DNA from: Chryseobacterium aureum
GTDB taxonomy: Bacteria > Bacteroidota > Bacteroidia > Flavobacteriales > Weeksellaceae
Assembly: GCF_003971235.1 (NCBI RefSeq)
Contig: NZ_CP034661.1
Span: 5,005,755-5,069,754 of the forward strand
DNA length: 64,000 bases
Direction: 5' to 3'
The translations under genes were made by a program, and so were the position numbers. The notes below the pieces were generated by a model. That model did no database searches and was not told the DNA's origin. It saw only the letters and a program-made list of their open reading frames with translations. Shown in pieces: positions 50,792-58,933 of the stretch. The stretch's first letter is position 1; the number at the start of each line of letters is the position of its first letter.

Positions 50792-51301
50792 TTAAAAATG
50801 GTGTTTATATTCTTCCAGGATGATTTTGAACCATTCCGTAAATTTTTCAGGATTCTCAGCAATTTCTTTATCAAGATCTTGAGGGGTGATGAATCTTACT
50901 TCTTCCACTTCATCTTTATTCAGATTGAAACCACCTTCATGATTTCCTACAAATACATGATCCAGCTCGTGCTCCCAAAGACCACCTCCGACATCTGCTT
51001 TGTAAATAAAATTGAATTTTTCTGAAAGTTCAGTCTCTATTCCCAGCTCTTCCTTCAGTCTGCGTACGGCTCCCTCCTTATAAGTTTCCCCCTGTCTCGG
51101 GTGCGAACATACCGCATTGGTCCATTGATTGGGAGAATGGTATTTTCCTGAGGCCCTTTTCTGAAGAAGCATTTCCCCTTTGCTGTTGAACAGGAATACA
51201 GAAAAAGCACGGTGCAACAGGCCGTTGATGTGAGCCTGCTGTTTTTCCATCAGCCCTAAAACCTCATCTTCAGGATTTACTAAAACGACAAATTCTTCCA
51301 T
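50792..51301 (-). CDS. idi: isopentenyl-diphosphate delta-isomerase, type 1
   Basis: Idi interconverts isopentenyl and dimethylallyl diphosphate for isoprenoid and menaquinone side-chain synthesis. The 169-residue Nudix enzyme has the active-site Cys in WTNAVCSHPRQGE and the Nudix helix AVRRLKEELGIE. GGLWEHELDHVFVG carries further metal and catalytic Glu residues. It is the first gene of the idi-secreted protein-gcvT run. Confidence 0.95.
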   Translation of the reverse strand: MEEFVVLVNPEDEVLGLMEKQQAHINGLLHRAFSVFLFNSKGEMLLQKRASGKYHSPNQWTNAVCSHPRQGETYKEGAVRRLKEELGIETELSEKFNFIYKADVGGGLWEHELDHVFVGNHEGGFNLNKDEVEEVRFITPQDLDKEIAENPEKFTEWFKIILEEYKHHF

Positions 51302-51306
51302 TCCTA

Positions 51307-51314
51307 CAAATGTA
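51307..51314 (-). promoter_or_regulatory. -7 box of idi
   Basis: Minus-strand TACATTTG ends only 5 nt from the idi ATG (51301), so the mRNA may be leaderless. The rest of the 307-bp gap 51302-51608 holds this box and the one at 51584; I see nothing else in it. Confidence 0.55.
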
Positions 51315-51583
51315 AGAGTAATAAATGTATTTTGGAAATTTTTAGATAAACATCATACTTTTTGTAATAAGGCTGATGAGATGGAAGAAGAGCACGCGAC
51401 TTACCCATACATTGTTAATTCACGTACAGGCTTTCTTTCCCTGAAGGACACAAAAGATGAAAAATTTTAACTATTTGCAATAAAATGGCGGGTAAATTAT
51501 TGATATTATTCTTTAAATAATTGTTTTGCCGTAAAATTTGAATATAAACTAAAATTGATAGAGCCTCATAATGGGAAAAACGC

Positions 51584-51591
51584 TAACTTTG
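51584..51591 (+). promoter_or_regulatory. -7 box of the HAD-family gene
   Basis: TAACTTTG lies 17 nt before the ATG at 51609. The nearest TTG upstream is 26 nt away. Confidence 0.5.
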
Positions 51592-51608
51592 TTTTTTAAT
51601 ATTTAGTA

Positions 51609-52019
51609 ATGGAATTAGAATACATTGAACACATTAGTCCTATTCTAAAGGATGGAATAAAAAATTACTTAATAGATATCGACGGAACCATTACTGATGA
51701 CGTTCCTAACGAAGAACCGGAAAGAATGGTTACCTGCGAACCATATCCTGATGCACTGGAAACCATCAACAAATGGTATGACGAAGGACATCAGATTTGC
51801 TTTTTTACTTCAAGAACCGAAAATCTAAAACAAATCACGATCGACTGGCTGGATAAGCATGGCTTCAAATACCACAGCGTGCTGTGCGGAAAGCCAAGAG
51901 GCGGAAATTATCACTGGATAGACAATCATCTGGTAAGAGCTACAAGATATAAAGGCAGATTTACGGATTTGGTCGAAAAGCAAGTGACCATTGAAGTATT
52001 CAAAGAAGACGGAGAATAA
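51609..52019 (+). CDS. HAD-superfamily hydrolase-like protein
   Basis: The 136-residue protein shows HAD motif I as IDIDGTITDD (two Asp separated by one residue, about 23-32), motif II FFTSRTENL, and a late KPRGGNYHWIDNHLV region. It lacks a large cap domain. A small phosphatase of the polynucleotide-phosphatase or nucleotidase kind is possible; the substrate is unknown. It lies 86 nt upstream of the serA-like gene and may be co-transcribed. Confidence 0.82.
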   Translation: MELEYIEHISPILKDGIKNYLIDIDGTITDDVPNEEPERMVTCEPYPDALETINKWYDEGHQICFFTSRTENLKQITIDWLDKHGFKYHSVLCGKPRGGNYHWIDNHLVRATRYKGRFTDLVEKQVTIEVFKEDGE

Positions 52020-52105
52020 AAATATAATTCAAAGATTTAAAGATTAAATGTGAACCAGTTCCTTTAATTTTTAAATCTTTCATTTTTTAATATACTTGAT
52101 ATTTT

Positions 52106-53065
52106 ATGAAAGTTTTAGCAAACGACGGCCTGGATCAATCCGGAATAGACGCATTGACAGAAAAAGGCTTTGAAGTGATTACTACAAAAGTTCCACAGGA
52201 GTTTTTGGTAGATTATATTAATGAGCACAAAATCCGTACCCTGCTGGTAAGAAGTGCTACACAGGTAAGAAAAGATATTATTGACGGATGCCCATCCATC
52301 GACATCATTGGCAGAGGAGGCGTTGGTATGGATAATATTGATGTAGACTATGCAAGAGAAAAAGGAATTCATGTCATCAATACGCCGTCAGCCTCTTCAG
52401 AATCCGTGGCTGAACTTGTTTTCGCTCATTTGTTTTCCGGAGTAAGATTTCTTCAGGATTCCAACAGAAAAATGCCTTTGGTAGGTGATACTGAATTTGG
52501 AGCACTTAAAAAGGCGTATGCTGCAGGTATTGAGCTGAGAGGAAAAACAATTGGTATCGTAGGAATGGGCAGAATCGGGCAGGAAGTGGCCAGAATTGCT
52601 CTGGGACTCGGAATGAGAGTTGTAGCAGCAGATAATAATGTAGGAAGGGCAAGCATCAAGGTAAAATTTTATAACAATCAGTTCATCAACGTAGATATTG
52701 AAACGGAACCGCTACAGGAAGTATTAAAACATTCGGACTTCATTACTTTACACGTTCCGGCGCAGAAAGACGGATACATGATTGGTAAGAATGAATTTGA
52801 CATTATGAAAGACGGAGTAGCTGTTATAAACTGTTCCAGAGGAGGAGTTATTGATGAATCAGCTTTAATTCAGGCTTTGGATTCCGGTAAAGTAAGATTT
52901 GCAGGATTGGATGTATTCATTAATGAACCAACACCATCTAAGGAAATTCTTAGCCACCCTAAAATCTCGCTTACCCCTCACACGGGAGCTTCTACCCTTG
53001 AAGCACAGGATAGAATCGGGCTTTCTCTGGCTGAGCAGATTTCTAGCATCTTACAGATTCAGTAA
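52106..53065 (+). CDS. serA: D-3-phosphoglycerate dehydrogenase-like 2-hydroxyacid dehydrogenase
   Basis: The 319-residue protein matches the D-isomer-specific 2-hydroxyacid dehydrogenase fold: GRGGVGMDNIDVDYAREKG, the NAD motif IGIVGMGRIGQEVA, VINCSRGGVIDE with the catalytic Arg, and LTPHTGAST with the catalytic His. The sequence is closest to SerA, which starts serine synthesis from 3-phosphoglycerate. It has no C-terminal ACT domain, so it is the short type without serine feedback. A terminator follows. Confidence 0.88.
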   Translation: MKVLANDGLDQSGIDALTEKGFEVITTKVPQEFLVDYINEHKIRTLLVRSATQVRKDIIDGCPSIDIIGRGGVGMDNIDVDYAREKGIHVINTPSASSESVAELVFAHLFSGVRFLQDSNRKMPLVGDTEFGALKKAYAAGIELRGKTIGIVGMGRIGQEVARIALGLGMRVVAADNNVGRASIKVKFYNNQFINVDIETEPLQEVLKHSDFITLHVPAQKDGYMIGKNEFDIMKDGVAVINCSRGGVIDESALIQALDSGKVRFAGLDVFINEPTPSKEILSHPKISLTPHTGASTLEAQDRIGLSLAEQISSILQIQ

Positions 53066-53083
53066 TTTGAAAGATATATACAA

Positions 53084-53110
53084 CAAAAGCACCTGCATAA
53101 GGTGCTTTTT
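53084..53110 (+). terminator. terminator of the serA-like gene
   Basis: AAAAGCACCT-GCATA-AGGTGCTTTT with a T tract. Confidence 0.9.
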
Positions 53111-53132
53111 TATTGAAAACTGTTGTTACAGA

Positions 53133-53510
53133 TTATATATTTTTGCTTTTCAAAAGATCTCTGATCTCCATCAGTAATTTCTGATCTTCTGTAGGTCCTG
53201 CCGGAGCCGGAGCCTCTTTTTTGTTCACTTTATTGGCGAATTTAATGATCCAGAAAAGAACCATGGCAATACAAAGGAAACTGATTACGGCTGAAATGAA
53301 GTTTCCATAAGCAACTCCATTCCAGGAAAGTTTTGCAATGTTTTCTGCTCCGGCTGCTTTCAATGCCGGATTCAGGATCAGAGGAGTGATCACATCTTCC
53401 ACCAAAGACGAAACAATTTTACCAAATGCTGCTCCAATGATTACACCGACAGCCAGGTCAAGAACATTTCCCTTGAAGGCAAATTCTTTAAATTCTTTTA
53501 CAAATCCCAT
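53133..53510 (-). CDS. mscL: large-conductance mechanosensitive channel
   Basis: MscL opens under membrane tension and releases solutes during hypo-osmotic shock. The 125-residue protein has the signature FKEFAFKGNVLDLAVGVIIGAAFGKIVSS, a periplasmic loop (KAAGAENIAKLSWNGVAYG), the second helix FISAVISFLCIAMVLFWIIK, and a C-terminal helix LLMEIRDLLKSK. Length is slightly below E. coli MscL (136). Confidence 0.95.
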   Translation of the reverse strand: MGFVKEFKEFAFKGNVLDLAVGVIIGAAFGKIVSSLVEDVITPLILNPALKAAGAENIAKLSWNGVAYGNFISAVISFLCIAMVLFWIIKFANKVNKKEAPAPAGPTEDQKLLMEIRDLLKSKNI

Positions 53511-53539
53511 AATTTATATTTTTTTAATTAGTATATACA

Positions 53540-53547
53540 CAAAAATA
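53540..53547 (-). promoter_or_regulatory. -7 box of mscL
   Basis: Minus-strand TATTTTTG lies 29 nt upstream of the mscL ATG at 53510. Confidence 0.5.
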
Positions 53548-53755
53548 TAATTTAAAAATGTAAAAAACACTACTTTTTATAGTTTTTTATTCCCAAAACA
53601 TTGAATATTATGATGCATTTTTAGAATTTGCTTTAAAGAATATTCCAGATTTTTACCGATCCTTTATTTCATTAATGAGGTCTCTTTATTTTTGTTATTG
53701 ACGTGGCATCATAATGAAAAATCTTTTGTAATTTGCTTAAAAGTTTAATTCAAAT

Positions 53756-55273
53756 ATGAAAATTTTTACCGCTGAACAGATCCGCAGCTGGGATCAGTTT
53801 ACCATTTCCCAAGAGCCGGTTTCCTCCATTCAGCTGATGGAAAGAGCCTCAATGGCAGTGGCACACTGGATTTCGGAACACTGTAAAAATCACAAAAAGC
53901 TGGTTGTGTTTTGCGGAAACGGAAACAACGGAGGAGATGGCCTGGCAGTGGCAAGAATTCTTTATCTGAAAGGTTTTGATGTAGATGTATTTGTGAGAGA
54001 TCCTAAAGGCAGCTTTTCAGAAGATGCCTCAGTCAATCTGAAAAGGCTTAGGGATATGTCAGGAATTTCAGTCAGGAAATTTGATCAGGGAGAACCTTAT
54101 CATTTTGATGATAAAACCATCATTATTGATGCCCTTTTGGGAACAGGATTATCAAGGCCGCTGGAAGGGGAATACCAGATACTTATTGAGCAGTTGAATG
54201 CTAAAAAAAATATCAAAATAGCCATTGATGTCCCTTCCGGACTGTCTGCAGATAAAATCTTTGATTCTGATCCTGTGATTCTGAAAGCTGATTATACCCT
54301 GACTTTTCAATGTTGGAAAAGAGCATTCCTCCATCCCGAAACCGGAAAATATACCGGGAAAGTAGAAGTTCTGGATATAGGTTTAAATAAAGACTATTCA
54401 GAAAAAACAGAGACCGCATATTTTGCAGCAGATGATTCCGTCATTGAAGCTGTTTTTAAGCCAAGATCTGAATTTTCCCATAAAGGAAGCTATGGTAAAG
54501 CCGTCATTGCAGGAGGAAGCTATGGGAAAATAGGAGCTGCTGTACTGGCTACAAAATCTGTCTTGAAAACCGGGGCAGGTTTAACCTTTACCGTGGCACC
54601 GCAATGTGGATATGAAATACTGCAGACCTCATGCCCGGAAGCTATGTTTATAAAGGGAGGAGAGGAGTTTATCACCAATTTTGAGTTGGAAGAAGACTTT
54701 ACCTGCGGCATAGGTCCCGGATTGGGAACTCATCCCGATACGGAAAAAAACTTTCTCAGTTTTCTTAAAAAATATACCCAACCACTGATTCTGGATGCTG
54801 ATGCTTTGAACATCATTTCAAAAGATCCCCAATATCTGAGATTAATTCCCAAAAAATCCATAATCACACCCCATCCTAAAGAATTTGAAAGACTTTTCGG
54901 AAGTACAGCGAATTCTTTTAAAAGGCTTGAGCTGGCCAGAGAAAAAGCAAATGAACTGGCTATTTATATTATACTCAAGGATCATCATACCCAGGTTATT
55001 ACCCCGCAGGGAAAAGTGTTTTATAATATAACAGGGAATTCAGGACTGGCAAAAGGCGGTAGCGGAGATATTCTTACCGGAATTCTCACCTCACTTCTGG
55101 CGCAGGGATATTCTCAGGAACACACCTGTATTTTGGGTGTATGGCTGCATGGAAGAGCTGCTGATATTGCTGTCGGAAAACATTCAAAAGAATCAATGCT
55201 TCCTATGGATGTTATTGATGAGTTCGGAACCGTTTTTGAAGAACTGAACCGGAAAACCCTAAGAAATCTGTAA
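53756..55273 (+). CDS. nnrD: bifunctional NAD(P)H-hydrate epimerase and dehydratase
   Basis: The enzyme repairs hydrated NADH and NADPH. The 505-residue protein has an N-terminal YjeF_N epimerase domain (VFCGNGNNGGDGLAVARIL, about residues 50-70) and a C-terminal ribokinase-like ADP/ATP-dependent dehydratase (ITPHPKEFERLFG, GNSGLAKGGSGDILTGILTS). The two-domain fusion is the common form. It has a strong terminator at 55315. The symbol nnr or nnrDE is also used. Confidence 0.93.
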   Translation: MKIFTAEQIRSWDQFTISQEPVSSIQLMERASMAVAHWISEHCKNHKKLVVFCGNGNNGGDGLAVARILYLKGFDVDVFVRDPKGSFSEDASVNLKRLRDMSGISVRKFDQGEPYHFDDKTIIIDALLGTGLSRPLEGEYQILIEQLNAKKNIKIAIDVPSGLSADKIFDSDPVILKADYTLTFQCWKRAFLHPETGKYTGKVEVLDIGLNKDYSEKTETAYFAADDSVIEAVFKPRSEFSHKGSYGKAVIAGGSYGKIGAAVLATKSVLKTGAGLTFTVAPQCGYEILQTSCPEAMFIKGGEEFITNFELEEDFTCGIGPGLGTHPDTEKNFLSFLKKYTQPLILDADALNIISKDPQYLRLIPKKSIITPHPKEFERLFGSTANSFKRLELAREKANELAIYIILKDHHTQVITPQGKVFYNITGNSGLAKGGSGDILTGILTSLLAQGYSQEHTCILGVWLHGRAADIAVGKHSKESMLPMDVIDEFGTVFEELNRKTLRNL

Positions 55274-55314
55274 CAGAGCTTAAGATAAGGAGCTTTCTAC
55301 AATATACTTAAAAG

Positions 55315-55354
55315 AAAAGGCAAATCTGTACGCGTACAAATTTGCCTTTTTTTA
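55315..55354. terminator. terminator between nnrD and lgt
   Basis: AAAAGGCAAAT and ATTTGCCTTTT enclose an inner palindrome TGTAC-GC-GTACA. A T tract follows on the plus strand and A runs on the other side, so it can serve both convergent genes. Confidence 0.9.
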
Positions 55355-55373
55355 TAGTAAGAACCGGAGTTTG

Positions 55374-56681
55374 CTAAACTCCTGTAGTTTTCTTGCTCTT
55401 TTCTATATATTCAGGTTTCTCATTTTCTTCCGGAGTGATCTTGAATTTCTTAGAAACAATCATAATCACAACTCCTGCAATCATAAAAGGAATAGAAAGA
55501 ACCTGTCCTGTATTCAGTCCTCCTATCTGAATAAATTCATCTCCCTGTGGCTCTTTCAGGAATTCCACAAAGAATCTGATGGCCCAGAGAATGATAAAGA
55601 ACAGCCCGAATAACCAACCCTGCTGGTATTTTTTATCCGTTTTTCGGTATAAAATCCATAACAAAATAAATAACAGAACATATCCTACAGCTTCAAATAA
55701 CTGGCTTGGGTAGCGAGGTACCGTAAGACCATATTCACTGCTTTGCTGTGGGAAAAGTAAGGCAAACGGAGAGTTGGGATCGGCTGGTTTACCAACAATT
55801 TCAGAGTTGAAAAAGTTCCCCATTCTTACGAATGCACCACCTAAAGCGACCACAATACCCAATCTGTCGTAGACCCAGAAAGGATTTTTTCTGATAATTT
55901 TAAAAGAATAATAAAGTGTTGTGAAAATCAAAGCAATGGTAGCTCCATGGCTTGCCAGCCCTGAAAAGCCTGTAAACTTAAACCCGTTTTTTGTGCTGAT
56001 GGGTAAAAAGACACTCCAGAAATCTTCTTTGAATAATTCCGGCTGGTAGAAAATAACATGCCCCAGTCTCGCTCCCAGGATAGTCCCGATCAGCGTCCAT
56101 GTGAAAAGAGGTTCCAGGTATCTCTGGTTGATATTGTCGATTTTAAAAATTCTCGTCATTAAAACATATCCGAAACCAAATGCGAATACAAACATCAAAC
56201 TATAAAAGTGAAGGGTGAAAGATCCTATATGGATTCCTTTTGAAGGATCCCATATTTTAAAAGAAGTCTTAAGTTCTACCTGATCAGAATCCGTGATGGG
56301 CTGTATAGATTTTACCGCATACTTAAACGTTGTAATATTATCTTTGGTAACAGGAGTATCAATCAGTTTAAAGTTTTTATCCAAAAACTGATACTTTGAT
56401 TCCTGAAACTTGGCTAAAGTGGAAGCTCCGTAATTGTAATAAGCGGGCTCGAAATTAGATTCATTAAGGATGACCACAAAAGACTGGCTCTTATCTGATT
56501 CCCTGTCCGGAAAAGCGGTCAGATCCCCCATTTCTGTGGTAGAATAGATTTTTACCGGAATATTTTTTCCGTTGATATCTAAAGTTCCGTCAGATAAACC
56601 CCCAGGGTATTCCTGTGCAAAAAGAAGCTGCGTGGTGAATGCAAACAGCACAAGATAAATTCTGAAAAAAATAGTATTCAT
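55374..56681 (-). CDS. lgt: prolipoprotein diacylglyceryl transferase with N-terminal extracytoplasmic extension
   Basis: Lgt attaches diacylglyceryl to the lipobox Cys of prolipoproteins in the inner membrane. The canonical enzyme begins near residue 148 (IHIGSFTLHFYSLMFVF) and includes GARLGHVIFY, GLASHGATIAL, RMGNFFNSEIVG, and RYPSQLFEAVGYV. Before it lie about 145 extra residues: a signal-like segment (MNTIFFRIYLVLFAFTTQLLFAQ) and a beta-rich domain (GGLSDGTLDINGKNIPVKIY... ELKTSFKIWDPSKG). At 435 residues it is far longer than typical Lgt (about 270-290). It lies 23 nt behind yidD. Confidence 0.93.
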   Translation of the reverse strand: MNTIFFRIYLVLFAFTTQLLFAQEYPGGLSDGTLDINGKNIPVKIYSTTEMGDLTAFPDRESDKSQSFVVILNESNFEPAYYNYGASTLAKFQESKYQFLDKNFKLIDTPVTKDNITTFKYAVKSIQPITDSDQVELKTSFKIWDPSKGIHIGSFTLHFYSLMFVFAFGFGYVLMTRIFKIDNINQRYLEPLFTWTLIGTILGARLGHVIFYQPELFKEDFWSVFLPISTKNGFKFTGFSGLASHGATIALIFTTLYYSFKIIRKNPFWVYDRLGIVVALGGAFVRMGNFFNSEIVGKPADPNSPFALLFPQQSSEYGLTVPRYPSQLFEAVGYVLLFILLWILYRKTDKKYQQGWLFGLFFIILWAIRFFVEFLKEPQGDEFIQIGGLNTGQVLSIPFMIAGVVIMIVSKKFKITPEENEKPEYIEKSKKTTGV

Positions 56682-56704
56682 TTTCTATTGATTTAATAGT
56701 TTGA

Positions 56705-56956
56705 TTATTGACATTTATGTTTGGGTGGAACAGGGTCATAACCACTGCCTCCCCAGGGATGGCATCTTAAAATTCTTTTAAATCCCAGCCAGAAACCTTT
56801 AAAAATCCCATGAACCTGAAGAGACTCAATCATATAGTGAGAACAGGTAGGTTCGTAACGGCAGTTTTTGGGAAGTAAGGGCGAGATGAACCATTGGTAG
56901 AATTTGATCAAAATTACCAGCGGAAATGTAATGATTTTATTGAATGTACGTTTCAA
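56705..56956 (-). CDS. yidD: membrane protein insertion efficiency factor YidD
   Basis: YidD is a small membrane-associated protein that helps YidC insert proteins. The 83 residues include an amphipathic helix (LVILIKFYQWFISPLLP), the Cys-rich motif PKNCRYEPTCSHYMIESL, and FWLGFKRILRCHPWGGSGYDPVP, all family signatures. It lies just upstream of lgt on the same strand, so they may be co-transcribed. Confidence 0.95.
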   Translation of the reverse strand: MKRTFNKIITFPLVILIKFYQWFISPLLPKNCRYEPTCSHYMIESLQVHGIFKGFWLGFKRILRCHPWGGSGYDPVPPKHKCQ

Positions 56957-56994
56957 AACAATGCAAAAATAGGGTAAAAAAATGAAAATTAGTT

Positions 56995-57002
56995 TAAATT
57001 TG
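56995..57002 (+). promoter_or_regulatory. -7 box of rarA
   Basis: TAAATTTG lies 56 nt before the preferred TTG start at 57059. No clear -33 box. Confidence 0.4.
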
Positions 57003-57058
57003 TTATAAGTTTCCGTGATCAGAAATCCGGAACTTTGATCTTAAAAAATAGAATTACT

Positions 57059-58336
57059 TTGAATCAAAATATTCCATTAGCCGAAAAACTGAGACCTAAA
57101 ACCCTGAACGATGTATTGGGACAGGAACACCTTACCGGCGATAAAGGAACGATCAGAAAAATGATCGAAAATAATACCCTGAATTCGCTTATTCTCTGGG
57201 GACCTCCGGGAACCGGGAAAACCACATTGGCGGAAATTATTTCAGAACAGTCTGGGAGGAAGTTTTATAAGCTTTCTGCGGTTTCTTCAGGGGTGAAAGA
57301 TGTTCGGGATGTCATTGAGGATGCCAAGAAACAGAATCTGTTTTCAGGAAAATCACCCATTTTATTTATTGATGAGATTCACAGGTTTAATAAGTCTCAG
57401 CAGGATTCACTGCTGCATGCCGTAGAAAAAGGCTGGATTGTGCTGATTGGAGCTACTACGGAAAACCCCAGCTTTGAAGTGGTTTCCGCTTTGCTTTCAA
57501 GAAGCCAGGTTTATATATTAAAGGCGTTAAGCTATGAAAAGCTGGAGGAATTGATTGATATAGCTTCCGTGAGATACAATAAAGATGAAGGGACAGATTT
57601 TAAAATTCTTGAAAAAGAAGCTTTCATCCAATATTCCGGAGGGGATGCCCGAAAACTGATCAATTCTGTGGAATTGGTTTTGAACCAGTATAAAAACTCC
57701 GCTACAACAGAAATTATTAATGCTGATGTACTCGAAGTTCTTCAGGAGACAATGGCCCTGTACGATAAAAACGGAGAGCAGCATTATGACATCATTTCAG
57801 CCTTCATCAAGTCTATGCGTGGCGGAGATCCCAATGGTGCGGTGTATTGGCTGGCGAGAATGATTGCCGGAGGAGAAGATATTAAGTTTATTGCCAGAAG
57901 AATGCTTATTCTGGCAGCTGAAGATGTGGGATTGGCCAATCCCAACGCTTTGGTGGTGGCTAATAACTGTTTTCAGGCCATTAATGTGATCGGAAATCCC
58001 GAAGCGAGGATTATATTAAGTGAAACGGCCGTATATCTTGCGGTTTCGCCTAAAAGTAATTCTGCTTATATGGCCATCAATGAAGCGTTGGCTTTGGTGA
58101 AACAAACGGGAAATCTGCCTGTACCGCTTCACCTGAGAAATGCTCCTACAAAACTGATGAAAGACCTGGATTATGGGAAAGAATATAAATATGCCCATTC
58201 TTATGAAGGAAACTTTGTAGAACAGGATTTTCTTCCTGAAGAAATCAGAAATGTGAAACTCTATGAGCCTGGAAATAATTCCACAGAAAAGAAGATTTAC
58301 GAAGAGCTCAGGAAAAAGTGGAATAACAAATACTAA
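57059..58336 (+). CDS. rarA: replication-associated recombination protein A (AAA+ ATPase)
   Basis: RarA (MgsA) acts on stalled replication forks and interacts with SSB. No ATG precedes the conserved N-terminus. The frame opens with TTG at 57035, and a second TTG at 57059 gives MNQNIPLAEKLRPKTL, the form I expect for the family (425 residues). Walker A is GPPGTGKTTL, Walker B is LFIDEIHRFNK, sensor 1 is IGATTENPS, and the C-terminal MgsA tetramer region has MRGGDPNGAVYWLARMIAGGED. The start is therefore uncertain by 8 codons. Confidence 0.92.
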   Translation: MNQNIPLAEKLRPKTLNDVLGQEHLTGDKGTIRKMIENNTLNSLILWGPPGTGKTTLAEIISEQSGRKFYKLSAVSSGVKDVRDVIEDAKKQNLFSGKSPILFIDEIHRFNKSQQDSLLHAVEKGWIVLIGATTENPSFEVVSALLSRSQVYILKALSYEKLEELIDIASVRYNKDEGTDFKILEKEAFIQYSGGDARKLINSVELVLNQYKNSATTEIINADVLEVLQETMALYDKNGEQHYDIISAFIKSMRGGDPNGAVYWLARMIAGGEDIKFIARRMLILAAEDVGLANPNALVVANNCFQAINVIGNPEARIILSETAVYLAVSPKSNSAYMAINEALALVKQTGNLPVPLHLRNAPTKLMKDLDYGKEYKYAHSYEGNFVEQDFLPEEIRNVKLYEPGNNSTEKKIYEELRKKWNNKY

Positions 58337-58338
58337 AA

Positions 58339-58366
58339 AAAAGGATGCTGTTTTTAGCATCCTTTT
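58339..58366. terminator. terminator between rarA and a convergent secreted-protein gene
   Basis: AAAAGGATGCT and AGCATCCTTTT pair around GTTTTT, with T-rich flanks. Confidence 0.88.
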
Positions 58367-58379
58367 ATATGATTCAAAA

Positions 58380-58817
58380 TTACTCGGTAGTATAAATAAA
58401 CAATGTTTTCTTACCGTTGTAATCTTTTGTTTCTGTTCTTTTCGTGATTTCGGGATAAATCATCGTGCCCGTATCCGCAAATTCATATCCTTCAATGAAT
58501 ACAGGGTTGTCTGCCGGAATGTTATGTTGGGCATTCATATTGGATAATGCCATTCTGTCAAATACATTTTCTCCGTTTTTGAATTTGTATTCAGTTACCC
58601 CTTTGGTAAAAACAGAGCTGTATTTTTTTAAATTTTGGGGAAGGCTTGCCGGAGAATTATACACTTTCCAAACCTGTAATACGTTTTTCTTTGCATTGAA
58701 TAATTCTACAGTTCCAATAGCATTGTCAGCAACTGCAAACTTCACAGCAGGATTCTTTTGCTGTGCCCATAAAGTAGCAGAAGACAGTATTAAAAAAGAA
58801 TAGAGTAATTTTTTCAT
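58380..58817 (-). CDS. secreted protein of unknown function
   Basis: The 145-residue product has a signal peptide (MKKLLYSFLILSSATLWAQ). The mature domain has no motif I recognise: NAIGTVELFNAKKNVLQVWKVY early, then VFTKGVTEYKFKNGENVFD, and the C-terminal KTLFIYTTE. No cysteines and no lipobox are present, so it is probably soluble in the periplasm. It stands alone between terminators and an AT-rich upstream region. Confidence 0.75.
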   Translation of the reverse strand: MKKLLYSFLILSSATLWAQQKNPAVKFAVADNAIGTVELFNAKKNVLQVWKVYNSPASLPQNLKKYSSVFTKGVTEYKFKNGENVFDRMALSNMNAQHNIPADNPVFIEGYEFADTGTMIYPEITKRTETKDYNGKKTLFIYTTE

Positions 58818-58933
58818 AATCAGAATATGTAACTGTTAAAAACGTGATAAATATAGTTATTTTTTATAAAATGTGAATGGATTCTTATATTGTTTTACAT
58901 TTTATTTAGAAATAAAAACTTTTTCCCCGATTG

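Noticed and set aside
53756..55273. Two separate genes for epimerase and dehydratase
   Set aside because: The frame is continuous and the two-domain fusion is the common bacterial form.
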